Assembly: GCA_023128035.1 (NCBI GenBank)
Contig: JAGMES010000015.1
Span: 1-53,399, forward strand
Direction of reading: 5' to 3'
Length of the DNA: 53,399 bases
Source: Halanaerobiales bacterium
GTDB lineage: Bacteria; Bacillota_F; Halanaerobiia; DY22613
How positions within the stretch are numbered: position 1 is the stretch's first letter; every line of letters begins with the position of its first letter. The notes beneath the pieces are model-generated. The model searched no databases. It was not told the origin of the DNA and saw nothing but the letters and a program-made list of their open reading frames with translations. The position numbers were made by a program, and so were the translations under genes. Below, piece after piece: positions 16,676-25,127 of the stretch.

Positions 16676-17239
16676 ATGGAAACTGAAAAAAAAGTAAAAT
16701 GTTTACGAATCTATCACAAGGAATTTAAGGATTTTTTATTTTTTATATCAATTAGAATACGGAGGGACGGTTCCCTTAAAACTCGTGGTGAATTAGGTTT
16801 TGTCAATAAAAAAGAAAAGAATTTTCGTTCCATTGAATATCGAAAGAAAAATAAGATTAAAATGAAGGAATTGGTTAATAAATGGCAAAAACATAATCCT
16901 GATAAAGTGAATGAATATGCTAAAAGGTGGCGAGACAGAAATCCTGAAGTCCAAAAAGCAAATAACAAAAAATGGATAGAGAACAACCGAGAAAAATTTC
17001 TTGAACTAGTTAAAAAATCTGTTCATAAACGAAGAAGGAATTTGGGGTTCATACCACTAAATAAACATTTTGAGAATAGCGAAGGGCATCATATTAATAC
17101 TAATTTTATAATTTATATTCCTAAAAAACTTCATAGGAGCATATACCATAACATATGGACGGGAAAAGGTATGGATGAAATAAACAATAAAGTTTTTATT
17201 TGGTTAGGATTGGTGTTTAAATGCAATCTGAACAAATGA
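16676..17239 (+). CDS. HNH-type homing endonuclease with 15-residue repeats (copy 1)
   Basis: Free-standing endonuclease of a family present four times in this window. Residues 60-119 form four 15-residue units that start with Tyr or Trp and are rich in Asn-Pro and Lys, likely a DNA-reading array. The catalytic end has RRNLGFIPLN, SEGHHINTN, IYIPKKLHRSI, HNIWTGKG and a final INNK segment. The His-His pair and the later His fit a His-Me/HNH nuclease. The stop overlaps the next gene start by ATGA. The N-terminal domain is unlike the other copies, suggesting domain shuffling. Family name uncertain; nuclease activity inferred. Confidence 0.7.
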   Translation: METEKKVKCLRIYHKEFKDFLFFISIRIRRDGSLKTRGELGFVNKKEKNFRSIEYRKKNKIKMKELVNKWQKHNPDKVNEYAKRWRDRNPEVQKANNKKWIENNREKFLELVKKSVHKRRRNLGFIPLNKHFENSEGHHINTNFIIYIPKKLHRSIYHNIWTGKGMDEINNKVFIWLGLVFKCNLNK

Positions 17240-17898
17240 ACTCGTATGAAATTATTAAACAATCTTTAAATGAAAATCTGGAAGATAATGAAATAATTAA
17301 CAAACTACTCTATGTATATCCTAATTCTGATGCTGATAGTTTGATAATTCTTATAGACAATACCAGAAGAATAATAAAAAAAGAATCATATAATAATCTT
17401 TCCTCAGATAATGACGGAAAGAAACATTTCTTGGTAAAAGAAAAAAATGGCTATATTGATTTGTTAGATGGGATTACATATAGGGAATTTGTAGAGAAGC
17501 CATATTCAGCTTGTAAACATGGTTTTTGTGAGAAGTATGGTGCTTTGGTATTAAAGAACATAATTAAAAGCAAGAATAAACCTAATGTATTTATTATGAT
17601 TGATAAAGAATACGAGCAACATAAACCTATTAAAATTAAATATCACGATGATAAGAAAAAAATAAAAGTTTGGGAATTTAGTTCATTTGAGATAAATGAA
17701 CTGATAATAGGTATGGAAGAGGGACTTTCAAATAAACAACTTGCTATTAGAGTATGCTGCCCTCGTGAATGTGTAAATAAATTGATTAAGATTTTGGATA
17801 TAAATGATTCGGTTAACGGAAAAAATAGAAAAGGAAGAGTGAAAAGAGAAGGAACAAACAAAAGAAGAGAAAATAGAAAAAAGAATGACAGAACATAA
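17236..17898 (+). CDS. Putative helix-turn-helix protein
   Basis: About 220 residues. I start at ATG 17236, which forms an ATGA with the preceding stop; ATG 17221 is also in frame. The segment from roughly residue 157 to 187 (FEINELIIGMEEGLSNKQLA, then IRVCCPRECVNKLI) has the spacing of a helix-turn-helix, with GLSNKQLA in the place of the turn and second helix. The C-terminus is extremely basic. The middle contains a CKHGFC motif that may bind metal. A DNA-binding regulator is plausible; the regulon is unknown. Confidence 0.5.
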   Translation: MNSYEIIKQSLNENLEDNEIINKLLYVYPNSDADSLIILIDNTRRIIKKESYNNLSSDNDGKKHFLVKEKNGYIDLLDGITYREFVEKPYSACKHGFCEKYGALVLKNIIKSKNKPNVFIMIDKEYEQHKPIKIKYHDDKKKIKVWEFSSFEINELIIGMEEGLSNKQLAIRVCCPRECVNKLIKILDINDSVNGKNRKGRVKREGTNKRRENRKKNDRT

Positions 17899-18337
17899 AT
17901 ATTTTAGAATAAGGAAATATTTTCTTTCGGAAAATAGATGGTTCCGAACATCAAGAAAGAGAACCCGTTTATCCCATGACGTTTGGAATTATTATTATCC
18001 CTTAGACAATATTAAAGAGGAAGAAGTTATACATCACATAAACGGGGATTCTAGTAATGACCACATTACTAATTTGAAAAAAATGAATGGGAATGAACAT
18101 CACTCTTTACATTCCAAAAAGGATAGTAATGGTAATTGGAAAGGAGGAATTTCTATAGATAAAAATGATTATATTAGGAAGTATAGTAAACAGAATTATA
18201 TACAAAAATCTTTATTTAATTTATATGACAATAGGGATCATTTTTATCTGTCTGTTTGTTTGAAATATAATCGAAAAACTAATCACATAATTATATTTAC
18301 AGAATGGTGTATGTATGATCATCAAAAGGGAGGGTGA
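17885..18337 (+). CDS. HNH endonuclease (HNH_3 type)
   Basis: A 150-residue free-standing HNH nuclease. The core reads LSHDVW, then EEEVIHHINGDSSNDHITNL, then NGNEHHSLH, the classic His-His, Asn and His layout of the phage HNH_3 family. The last 50 residues include GNWKGG and two Tyr-rich strands and probably bind DNA. It belongs to a different HNH family from the 15-residue-repeat proteins, yet lies next to one of them, so two unrelated homing genes bracket the helix-turn-helix gene. It overlaps neighbours on both sides. Confidence 0.85.
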   Translation: MTEHKYFRIRKYFLSENRWFRTSRKRTRLSHDVWNYYYPLDNIKEEEVIHHINGDSSNDHITNLKKMNGNEHHSLHSKKDSNGNWKGGISIDKNDYIRKYSKQNYIQKSLFNLYDNRDHFYLSVCLKYNRKTNHIIIFTEWCMYDHQKGG

Positions 18338-18342
18338 AAATA

Positions 18343-18600
18343 ATGCAAATAATAACAATTCCCGTAGAGTGGAAAAGAGACAAGGACGGAGAAATTCAAG
18401 AAAGAGATAAGGAACGAATACAAACTGTTGTGTATCCGAAGGAGGGGGTAATTAGCCTTCCAGACTTTGCTGATTTGTTAGGTTTGTCTCTAGGTGGTTT
18501 GAAACAATTCATATTGAAGAATAACTTATCATATTCTAAAATAAGTAGAGTATGGATAATAGACTTTGCTGTCTTTTGGGAAGAAGTTAAAAAACTCTAA
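18343..18600 (+). CDS. Small helix-turn-helix protein
   Basis: About 85 residues. The start is ATG 18343 with GGGAGGGTGA immediately upstream, which makes GTG 18334 part of the ribosome binding site. The C-terminal half reads ISLPDFADLLGLS, LGGLKQFILK, then RVWIIDFAVFWEEV: a helix-turn-helix followed by a wing-like strand and helix, as in MerR/excisionase-type or plasmid partition adaptors. Last gene of the rightward early run, where a control gene would make sense. Target unknown. Confidence 0.6.
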   Translation: MQIITIPVEWKRDKDGEIQERDKERIQTVVYPKEGVISLPDFADLLGLSLGGLKQFILKNNLSYSKISRVWIIDFAVFWEEVKKL

Positions 18601-18610
18601 ACTATATGAA

Positions 18611-18690
18611 TCCTATGTAATCCTATGAACGATATATTCACTATTTGTTAGTATTTGAAGTAGATAATCAAAAGCATAGTTTAGTATAGG
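18611..18690 (+). promoter_or_regulatory. Recurring intergenic elements (tandem decamers plus ATAG motif)
   Basis: Two tandem decamers TCCTATGTAA and TCCTATGAAC occupy 18611-18630, preceded by a weaker one (ACTATATGAA, 18601-18610). CATAGTTTAGTATAGG follows at 18675-18690. This gap separates the early run from the secreted-protein gene at 18813. The 10-bp period places each unit on the same DNA face, as expected for cooperative protein binding. Confidence 0.5.
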
Positions 18691-18719
18691 TTACAAAAAA
18701 AGTGGTATTTAGAATTTGT

Positions 18720-18778
18720 AGAAAAGCTACGCTAAGGTTGTTAATAGTTAAGAAAAGCAATTAGATAGTAGCTTTTCT
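18720..18778 (+). terminator. Long stem-loop, probable end of the early run
   Basis: AGAAAAGCTAC (18720-18730) is a perfect inverted repeat of GTAGCTTTTCT (18768-18778), an 11-bp stem with a 37-base loop, followed by TTGTATTT. It lies between the helix-turn-helix gene and the secreted-protein gene. It may end early transcripts or act in the leader of the next gene; the T tract is weak. Confidence 0.4.
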
Positions 18779-18812
18779 TGTATTTAAAAAGATAAGGGGG
18801 TGATATAAAAAA

Positions 18813-19250
18813 ATGAAGAAACGTAATTTAATAATAACTGTTTTGTTGTTAATGACATTAATGGTAGGAGTAGGAGCTGTCCTCCCGTATTTTATTTATG
18901 GTGAAACAGAAGTAACAGTAAAAGAACAAGGTATTATATTAAAAGATATGAATGTTCCACAAGGAGTTGTAAATTTTGACGACTCTTCTTATAGTTGGGA
19001 TGTAACACTTCGAGCTAATGAAACAGTAATGGCTCAAATGGTATTAGGTAATCTGGCTGCAACCGATATAAATTGTTCGTTACATACTATTGGTTCAACA
19101 TCAAACGTAAGAAGTCACTATGAAATGAATGGAGTTAAAATACAATATGTAGTAGTACCAGAAGGTAATACTGAAAAAATAGATTTAGTAATTGAAACAC
19201 ATAGACTTGTAGAACCGGATACTTATGTATTAGGTGGAGAAATAAATTAG
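18813..19250 (+). CDS. Secreted or membrane-anchored protein
   Basis: A 145-residue protein with a strong leader, GGGGGTGATATAAAAAAATG. Residues 1-5 are basic and 6-29 strongly hydrophobic: an N-terminal membrane anchor or signal peptide. The remainder is beta-rich with N-glycosylation-type sequons (for example NET near residue 70) and a single Cys, and resembles a small immunoglobulin-like domain. It has its own upstream regulatory gap and two downstream terminators, so it is probably a separately controlled, strongly expressed gene. Options are a surface-exclusion or envelope-remodelling protein. Family unknown. Confidence 0.7.
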   Translation: MKKRNLIITVLLLMTLMVGVGAVLPYFIYGETEVTVKEQGIILKDMNVPQGVVNFDDSSYSWDVTLRANETVMAQMVLGNLAATDINCSLHTIGSTSNVRSHYEMNGVKIQYVVVPEGNTEKIDLVIETHRLVEPDTYVLGGEIN

Positions 19251-19279
19251 GGAGCTAACACTATCCCGTAATAAAGATT

Positions 19280-19318
19280 GGGAAGAGATAAAATCAAAAG
19301 AATCTCTTTCTCTTTTTT
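19280..19318 (+). terminator. Terminator hairpin after the secreted-protein gene
   Basis: GGGAAGAGAT (19280-19289) pairs with ATCTCTTTCT (19302-19311), ten pairs including G-U pairs, with a 12-base loop, followed by a run of six T at 19313-19318. It lies 30 bases after the stop at 19250. The T run fits intrinsic termination in archaea. Confidence 0.6.
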
Positions 19319-19432
19319 AATCTTTTATATAAACTCAATAAAAATAATGGTAGAAATAGATAAAATAAAAGCAGTAATAATTTAATTAAAGTTATATTTT
19401 TTATTTAGAATGATTAAATAATAGAAATAAGT

Positions 19433-19474
19433 GTCTTTATATCCCTCGTTTCAATTGGGATATAGAGACTTTTT
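19433..19474. terminator. Strong stem-loop with T tract
   Basis: GTCTTTATATCCC (19433-19445) pairs with GGGATATAGAGAC (19457-19469), 13 pairs with one wobble, and an 11-base loop, followed by five T at 19470-19474. It is the strongest hairpin seen in the window and lies between convergent arms, so it may stop transcription from the left and possibly from both sides. Confidence 0.6.
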
Positions 19475-19605
19475 CTATTTATAGTGATATTTAATTCCCA
19501 CTAACTTAGGACCCAAGGCGTCATTCAATTTTTTTTTTACCAAACAAGAAGATCGTTAGACGTGGTTATCGCCATTTCTATAGAGAGAGGTATCTTAATT
19601 TAAAA

Positions 19606-19719
19606 ATGAATAATAATAATAATAATAATAATATGTTGAAGAGAATACTATATACTCTAATCGTTATTGCAACTTTATATCATATTATATTAATTAGTCT
19701 ATTGTTTGATGTTATTTGA
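19606..19719 (+). CDS. Possible 37-aa membrane peptide with poly-Asn start
   Basis: An ATG begins a run of eight AAT codons (Asn) followed by MLKRILYTLIVIATLYHIIL, a clean single membrane span. The poly-Asn part is just the (AAT)n simple repeat, and the ribosome binding site (GAGAGG, about 17 bases upstream) is too far. The second ATG at 19633 could be the true start. Could be chance in AT-rich DNA. Confidence 0.25.
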   Translation: MNNNNNNNNMLKRILYTLIVIATLYHIILISLLFDVI

Positions 19720-19781
19720 ATTGTCAATAATATTGTTATTGTCAAAAAGAATATGAACCGCACACTCTTAAATAACACGAT

Positions 19782-19883
19782 TCCTATGTAAGCACAGAGA
19801 GAACTATGTAAAATAAATGGGGTAATAACAACGTTTAAGTAAAGTTATTTGTTGAATTGTTAAGTTTGATAGTAAAGTATAGG
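19782..19883 (+). promoter_or_regulatory. Recurring intergenic elements (decamers plus ATAG motif)
   Basis: TCCTATGTAA at 19782-19791 and AACTATGTAA at 19802-19811 are spaced exactly 20 bases apart, two helical turns. GATAGTAAAGTATAGG follows at 19868-19883. Order and spacing match the copy at 18611-18690, although no rightward gene follows here, which argues against a simple promoter role for this copy. Confidence 0.45.
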
Positions 19884-20042
19884 TTTCTTTAATTACATAA
19901 AAATAATAACTTACAAGACAACTTATGCCATGGTGTTATATACGTAAAAGAAGTAAATAGACTGCATCCTTCTCAACACTAAAAAAAGAAGTAATTCAAA
20001 AATCAAAGATAATATAAATATTAGCTGTGATAAATACATTAT

Positions 20043-20855
20043 TTAAAGTAGAACCTTACTCTTAGCGATAATACCCCAATACCAATAAAAAGAACTGTTT
20101 GGTTCGGATCCTTTAATGTAAATTAAAATATATTCACCCTTACCAGTGCAAGGAGGCATTTTTTTAAATTCCCAATTATCACTACCCCAAGAATAGTTAA
20201 CACAATTCTTTTGATATAAACATGCATTAGCTCGGAAATAAGTATATTTGGGTGTTATTCCACTAACCCATCTTGCATATCGTAATGTTTTATTTGGAAA
20301 AACAACCATTAATTCATTGTGGAGATTTTTATCGGTACAATCACTTTCATAATGTAATGTATTCCATGTAGTTCCGTCTTCTGATATTTCCATAAGCAAA
20401 TCTCCGGGTTTACCATTTCTATCTCCTCGCATTACTAATAATCCTGTTTTGACAGAACCAAAATCGCTTTGAATCCATCCGGTCTGACCAACATCAAGAA
20501 AAATACGTCCGGCCCTATTCAATTCATTTATTACTTTTTCAGGATCAATAACTGAATGACTCCCCGTTATTGTAATCCCTGTCAGTACAGGATCTGCGAA
20601 AGTTTTAAATTCAATTGATTTACTTGAAAAGAAATAGTGTCCTGTATCAAAATTAACATCTATAGCTGAACAATCTAAATTACCGACTAGTGGGAATAGA
20701 TACATATCAGAATTTAATCCATCTTCAACAGGTCCGTAATCACCTATGAAAAGTGAATCCCCTACTGGAATTAAAATCCTATCCGTTATTTCCAATTCTA
20801 CTTCCTTTATTATATCCCCTACTATTATTTCCCGTAATTTATCAAAATCACTCAT
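20043..20855 (-). CDS. Virion distal protein, discoidin-like
   Basis: A 270-residue protein at the 3' end of the structural operon, the usual place for receptor-binding or baseplate genes. The segment from about residue 120 (GWIQSDFGSVKTGLLVMRG, then EISEDGTTWNTLHYE, then NKTLRYARWVSG) has the strand pattern of F5/8-type C (discoidin) domains, which bind sugars or membranes. Several Cys follow near the C-terminus and may form disulfides outside the cell. The role in attachment is inference from fold pattern and position. It starts ten bases after the preceding stop. Confidence 0.6.
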   Translation of the reverse strand: MSDFDKLREIIVGDIIKEVELEITDRILIPVGDSLFIGDYGPVEDGLNSDMYLFPLVGNLDCSAIDVNFDTGHYFFSSKSIEFKTFADPVLTGITITGSHSVIDPEKVINELNRAGRIFLDVGQTGWIQSDFGSVKTGLLVMRGDRNGKPGDLLMEISEDGTTWNTLHYESDCTDKNLHNELMVVFPNKTLRYARWVSGITPKYTYFRANACLYQKNCVNYSWGSDNWEFKKMPPCTGKGEYILIYIKGSEPNSSFYWYWGIIAKSKVLL

Positions 20856-20865
20856 TTTTTTATTC

Positions 20866-21903
20866 CTAATATATAAAATGACTCTTGTCGTCTAATTTTA
20901 TTAATTTATCCATTATACTTGATATTGGACTTCTATGAGAACCCAAAGTTAAAGTTGAAGATAAAGAAGTACCACTGACTTCATAATTAAGTTCTTTAAT
21001 TATTAAATCTTTATTCAAACCCGGTAATCTTACTTTTACCCTGCCTATCCTCGGAGGGATTAAATAAGGTAATTTAATTTGAACATTATATAATGTTTCA
21101 TTCTTTTCCTCCCCTAATATATTAGCAATTCTATCTGTCATTTTTTGATTAGTTAATGTCATGTTATTATAACTGAACTCTTTTTTTCCAAGATACATTT
21201 CTTTCTCTGAAGTTGTATCGCTTCCATCCACGTGAATTAATCTAAATTGGTTATTCTGTTCTTCAGAACATTGCCAATCTTCAAACTTACTTCTTTGATA
21301 ATCCAAAACTAAATTAATTTCATCATCAGGAGGAGTAATTTTCAATTCCTTATAAACGTAATAAATGTTATAATCCCACAGTATATCTGTGAGTATTTCA
21401 AATACAGTTTTATCCCAAGCCCAATATTCCTCAGTGAGAATAGGAGTTGGGTCGTCATCTATATCTAAGTTGTAAGCCAAATCTGACGCATATTCCGAAA
21501 GTAAGTCATAAACGGCTGACTTTCTTTGAACCTCACTATAAGATTTATCTTCTTTCAGATAACGATATTTAAGTATGTCTATTACGCTTTCTAAATTAGC
21601 TTTGGTGATTCCTGACTTATCTCTCCGTAATCTATTTATATCACCAACAAAAGCTAAATACTTACCTGGATAACCTACCCAAATGTGAATTCTGTCTCCT
21701 ACTTCTAATGCACCATTATCTATTCCTTCTACATATCCTTCATCATTATCACATGGATTAGTTAATCTGACTGAACACTTAACTAAAGCTAATTCATAAA
21801 CAGCACCACTTGATTTGTATATTTTTGCAGTTGCATAATTCTTAGAGCCACTGGGGGCAGTAATAGGATCAGAAATTGGGAGACCATCTCCACATATTGG
21901 CAT
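20866..21903 (-). CDS. Putative baseplate hub / tail protein (gpD-XkdQ like)
   Basis: About 345 residues. I start at the ATG at 21903-21901 because GGGAGGATAAT stands directly upstream; an ATG 15 codons earlier lies inside a separate small gene. A strand-rich N-terminal half contains GDRIHIWVGYPGKYLAFVGD (about residues 73-92), the sort of sequence found in tail hub proteins of the late control gene D / gp27 family. A helical middle and a beta-rich C-terminus (RVKVRLPGLNK) follow. The place downstream of tape measure and distal tail genes fits a hub ring. Assignment is by pattern and order. Confidence 0.5.
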   Translation of the reverse strand: MPICGDGLPISDPITAPSGSKNYATAKIYKSSGAVYELALVKCSVRLTNPCDNDEGYVEGIDNGALEVGDRIHIWVGYPGKYLAFVGDINRLRRDKSGITKANLESVIDILKYRYLKEDKSYSEVQRKSAVYDLLSEYASDLAYNLDIDDDPTPILTEEYWAWDKTVFEILTDILWDYNIYYVYKELKITPPDDEINLVLDYQRSKFEDWQCSEEQNNQFRLIHVDGSDTTSEKEMYLGKKEFSYNNMTLTNQKMTDRIANILGEEKNETLYNVQIKLPYLIPPRIGRVKVRLPGLNKDLIIKELNYEVSGTSLSSTLTLGSHRSPISSIMDKLIKLDDKSHFIY

Positions 21904-21904
21904 A

Positions 21905-22018
21905 TTATCCTCCCTCGCAAATACACTCCCCGCAAACTGCTGGGGCATTACTATAAGGTGTATCTCCAGTCGTGGTATTTATACTACACCAACAATCACC
22001 TGTTATAGACCAAGTCAT
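21905..22018 (-). CDS. Cys-rich 37-aa protein
   Basis: A short gene packed between two tail genes: ATG one base after the upstream stop, and TAA ending one base before the next ATG. It has six Cys-containing positions in CWC, CGEC and CIC patterns, with Gly-Asp turns, and no hydrophobic span. The end of the gene (GAGGGAGGA) also supplies the ribosome binding site of the next gene. The Cys pattern suggests a metal site or disulfide knot in the virion. Support is packing only. Confidence 0.5.
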   Translation of the reverse strand: MTWSITGDCWCSINTTTGDTPYSNAPAVCGECICEGG

Positions 22019-22019
22019 A

Positions 22020-22730
22020 TTATAACATTTCCTTATAATTAAGAACCAATGATAAACTTTTCAAATTAGATTCGTTATTAATTTCTATTTCTAATCCATC
22101 AGTGTCTTTGGGAATATTAGTATTTAATAAATCAATGCTTTCTCTATATCCTTGAGGGTTTGAATAGCTTGATGAGAAATTAACAAACTCACCTCCAGAA
22201 TTATTAAATGAAATATCAAACCAACCATTAGACTCATTGAATTGTAAATTACATTTAGCACTCTCTAATTTTACTTGCGTTTCAAATAAATGTAATAAAT
22301 CAACAGAGCCTCCACCTAATAAATAATCCCCATCTGTTATATCCTTTGAAAAGAATCCTAAAGAAAATATCATACCATCAATTTCTGAAGATATATTACT
22401 TAAAATTGAAGCGTGTGAAGATAGATTTTCATTGTACCAAGACTCATTATGCCAATTATCTCCAATAATCTTTCCTATTTGATGACGAATCGTGAGTAAA
22501 TCTTCAGGTAATATCTTTGGCGCTGCAAAATAGGATGCATTCGCTCCTATATCACTACTGATATTACGATAATAATGAGTTACATTAGTAGGACTGATAT
22601 GTTTGTTAAGATTCCCTTCTGCTTGCACAACACGTGATTCGTTGTTATATATACCATTATCTAATGTGTTCATATTGATTGCATCTAAGGGAGTAACATG
22701 ATTTACAAAGTTAACTTTAGAATAGACCAT
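22020..22730 (-). CDS. Tail fibre / baseplate-type protein
   Basis: A 236-residue protein whose N-terminus, VNFVNHVTPLDAINMNTLDN, follows the pattern common to phage tail-fibre and upper-baseplate proteins (a short anchor with V-TPLDA-N-N-L). Helical in the first half, beta-rich with many Asn-Ser sequons in the second. AGAAGGAGGAAATAA precedes the ATG. It lies between the 745-residue tail protein and the hub-like protein, which supports a peripheral tail role. Confidence 0.6.
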   Translation of the reverse strand: MVYSKVNFVNHVTPLDAINMNTLDNGIYNNESRVVQAEGNLNKHISPTNVTHYYRNISSDIGANASYFAAPKILPEDLLTIRHQIGKIIGDNWHNESWYNENLSSHASILSNISSEIDGMIFSLGFFSKDITDGDYLLGGGSVDLLHLFETQVKLESAKCNLQFNESNGWFDISFNNSGGEFVNFSSSYSNPQGYRESIDLLNTNIPKDTDGLEIEINNESNLKSLSLVLNYKEML

Positions 22731-22761
22731 TTTTATTATTTCCTCCTTCTCTCTATTTTAA

Positions 22762-24999
22762 TTATCCTGCTTCTCTCCAACATAAATCACCACTTATGTT
22801 ATCATAAATCCCACTTACACGATACTCAATAATATTATTTGTATTAGCTTGTAAGTAAGGAGTGGAAAATAAGTATCCTGAACCTTTCCCATATATATTA
22901 AACTCTGATATATCTGCTGGTCCATTTATTTTTAATACACAATTGTCGTGAGATATAAGAGGATACGTAACACAATACAATTCTTCTAAAATATCATTAT
23001 TGGGAACTCTTGCTTCGTATTCTGCTCCTTTGTCGTCTATTAATTTCATGCTACTTGGTGCTTGTGAATATTTCATAAGGAGAGTAGGATTATCTATAAG
23101 AGGTATTCCAAAATTAAAGTTGTAATATATATATCCATTAGTACCGATTACAACATGCCCACCAGAAACTGTAGCATCCTGAGAAGCTAATAAGAAATTA
23201 TCATGGGCATATTCATCTTTAAATGAAAAATCAAAGTTCTTTAGGTATTCTGCACTATAGCTTCCTAACAAAGCTCCATTAAGACTAAGTTTCATTTCTG
23301 GATCCAGTCTGTTCCAAACCTCAAATTTAGAAAGAGTTTGCTTAAAGAATAATTGTTTTAATCCATAATTACTATGTTCGTCATATTTGGAATCAATTTC
23401 CCATGAAAAACGATTAAATGATTGTTTTCCCCAACAATAAGGAAGGTTCCCCCCTAAATTTAAAGGCTGAATACCAAGATTGTATTCTGGTACCGCACTA
23501 TCATTAATCAGGGCAGTAGTTGTTTTTTTCCAATCTTTGTATATTTCAACCTTTTGAGATGAGAACTTAAAAATAGTATAATCATAACTTCCGGTATCTA
23601 CTGCCAACGGAAGGAGAACATCACTTTTCCAATCTCCTTCATCTATTTCTTTGCTACCTAATAATTCTATTAGATTTGCATCTGCATCTGAACCCCATGT
23701 TTCCATAACTATTTTATCAGAGGCAGGATTAACCACACTACCGTTCATCAGAAGAGCATTTACGAATGAAATATCACTGGAAGGATAATGTAAAAGATAT
23801 TGTGGATGTCTGAATTTACGGAAGTCCATATAAGATATACCTACATCCTTAACTTCGTGATTGGGACAACCATGTGGAAGAGTGCAACCTGCTTCCCAAC
23901 AAGCTTCATACCATTCTTCATATCCTAAATGATATAAATAATTTACTATTCCATTTGAGGAAATGTTCCTGGACAGAACTTCCCAACTTTCTGCTCCAGA
24001 ACGGGGAAGTTCTAAATTTTCCCATGACTCAAAATCAAAACGGTAGATATATTTAGCGGGTGGAGACATAGGCCAATAACCTCCAAACTCCCCTGGTGTT
24101 AATGTATATTTTCCTTCCAAATCTCCTCTAAATGGATATATTCCTGTGGTTTTTGCTTCCACGTCTATTTTAAAATAAAGATTCCAACGAGTTCTACAAG
24201 CTGCTGATTCCGCATGTACCCATTTATACCACTCTAATAATTCATACGATTCTATATTATTTTTACTTTCGATATAATCTTGGAATAAATCCTTATTTGC
24301 TTTTACCCATTCATAACTCTCATTTGAAGGAAAAGATATTGGAGGAAGAGTTAACCCATAACCACCATACACTGTAATCCCTCCATCCACTGTCTTAGCG
24401 TGATTACATCTCAAATAATAAACTGTACATTTATCATCATCAGGAACAAATAAACAATCGGGCTGTCCAAAAGTTACTTCCTCCTCAGCACCACTGGCTT
24501 GATACCCTCCACTACTAATATTATAAGAATGAAGAGAAATAGACATTGGAGTTTCTTCGCTTCCCCCAATGGATATTTCCTTAAGAGTACCTTCTGAAGG
24601 AGAACCGGGAGGTAAATGATAGGAAGTACAATTTAAATCACCATAAATTGTGGAGTCAGGTAATAAGAAACTCATCTCAGCAACTCGCCAAGAATTAAAA
24701 TCACCAAGCAGGGCATCACCACCTCTTCTTCTTAAAATTATTGTATCAGGATAAGCTAAATAATTCATCTCTTCATTTATTTCAAGAGTTGATAATTCTC
24801 CTTTACTAAATTCCCGTTTAAACATATTAAAATCTGATTGATTAGAAAGTAGTGCAGTCAAATCTATTGTTGCTATTTCTTTCCCCAGATTAAGGACTAT
24901 ATTTTTATTAGTACTAGCTAATTTTATTCCCTTATTTCCCATGTTTGAAGAATATGTATATTCTTGCAGATGGAAGCTTTGATTGTTTAATTTTGCCAT
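22762..24999 (-). CDS. Large distal tail protein
   Basis: About 745 residues. The start is the ATG at 24999-24997 (MAKLNNQSFHL), with AGGAGGA nine bases upstream; a TTG ten codons earlier has no such site. The first 140 residues look like a distal-tail (Dit-like) domain with alternating strands. The rest is beta-rich, has several Cys pairs (CWEAGC, CPNH near 385) and Trp-rich stretches, as in carbohydrate-binding or receptor-binding modules. Position directly after the tape measure fits a Dit/tail-tip protein. No enzyme motif was recognised. Confidence 0.55.
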   Translation of the reverse strand: MAKLNNQSFHLQEYTYSSNMGNKGIKLASTNKNIVLNLGKEIATIDLTALLSNQSDFNMFKREFSKGELSTLEINEEMNYLAYPDTIILRRRGGDALLGDFNSWRVAEMSFLLPDSTIYGDLNCTSYHLPPGSPSEGTLKEISIGGSEETPMSISLHSYNISSGGYQASGAEEEVTFGQPDCLFVPDDDKCTVYYLRCNHAKTVDGGITVYGGYGLTLPPISFPSNESYEWVKANKDLFQDYIESKNNIESYELLEWYKWVHAESAACRTRWNLYFKIDVEAKTTGIYPFRGDLEGKYTLTPGEFGGYWPMSPPAKYIYRFDFESWENLELPRSGAESWEVLSRNISSNGIVNYLYHLGYEEWYEACWEAGCTLPHGCPNHEVKDVGISYMDFRKFRHPQYLLHYPSSDISFVNALLMNGSVVNPASDKIVMETWGSDADANLIELLGSKEIDEGDWKSDVLLPLAVDTGSYDYTIFKFSSQKVEIYKDWKKTTTALINDSAVPEYNLGIQPLNLGGNLPYCWGKQSFNRFSWEIDSKYDEHSNYGLKQLFFKQTLSKFEVWNRLDPEMKLSLNGALLGSYSAEYLKNFDFSFKDEYAHDNFLLASQDATVSGGHVVIGTNGYIYYNFNFGIPLIDNPTLLMKYSQAPSSMKLIDDKGAEYEARVPNNDILEELYCVTYPLISHDNCVLKINGPADISEFNIYGKGSGYLFSTPYLQANTNNIIEYRVSGIYDNISGDLCWREAG

Positions 25000-25088
25000 A
25001 ATTTTAAATCCTCCTGAGTAGCTAACCAATAGAAAGCTTTATCGTTAATTTCTCGTAATCCTATGTCAAATATTTCATTTATTTTCAT
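24987..25088 (-). CDS. Small protein after the tape measure gene (33 aa)
   Basis: A 33-codon frame with AGGAGAAATAGA directly upstream, beginning 40 bases after the tape measure stop and overlapping the ATG of the next gene by 13 bases. It encodes a single helix with Trp and acidic residues. The good ribosome binding site and coupling support expression; it could equally be a translational-coupling leader for the tail gene. Confidence 0.45.
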   Translation of the reverse strand: MKINEIFDIGLREINDKAFYWLATQEDLKLWQN

Positions 25089-25127
25089 TCTATTTCTCCT
25101 ATGAAAGATAATAATCTTAAACATAAT

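Larger units (their letters stand above)
19251..20042. other. Convergent intergenic region
   Basis: About 790 bases between the rightward arm and the leftward arm. It holds two terminator-like hairpins, an (AAT)n run with a possible 37-codon membrane peptide, a poly-T stretch near 19530, and recurring elements at 19782-19883. No conserved protein-coding frame of normal length is visible on either strand. No RNA gene was recognised. Confidence 0.7.

Noticed and set aside
19433..19469. GTTTCAATTGGGATATAGAGAC looks like the end of a CRISPR repeat
   Set aside because: It occurs once, no spaced repeats follow, and it is explained as one arm and loop of a terminator hairpin.
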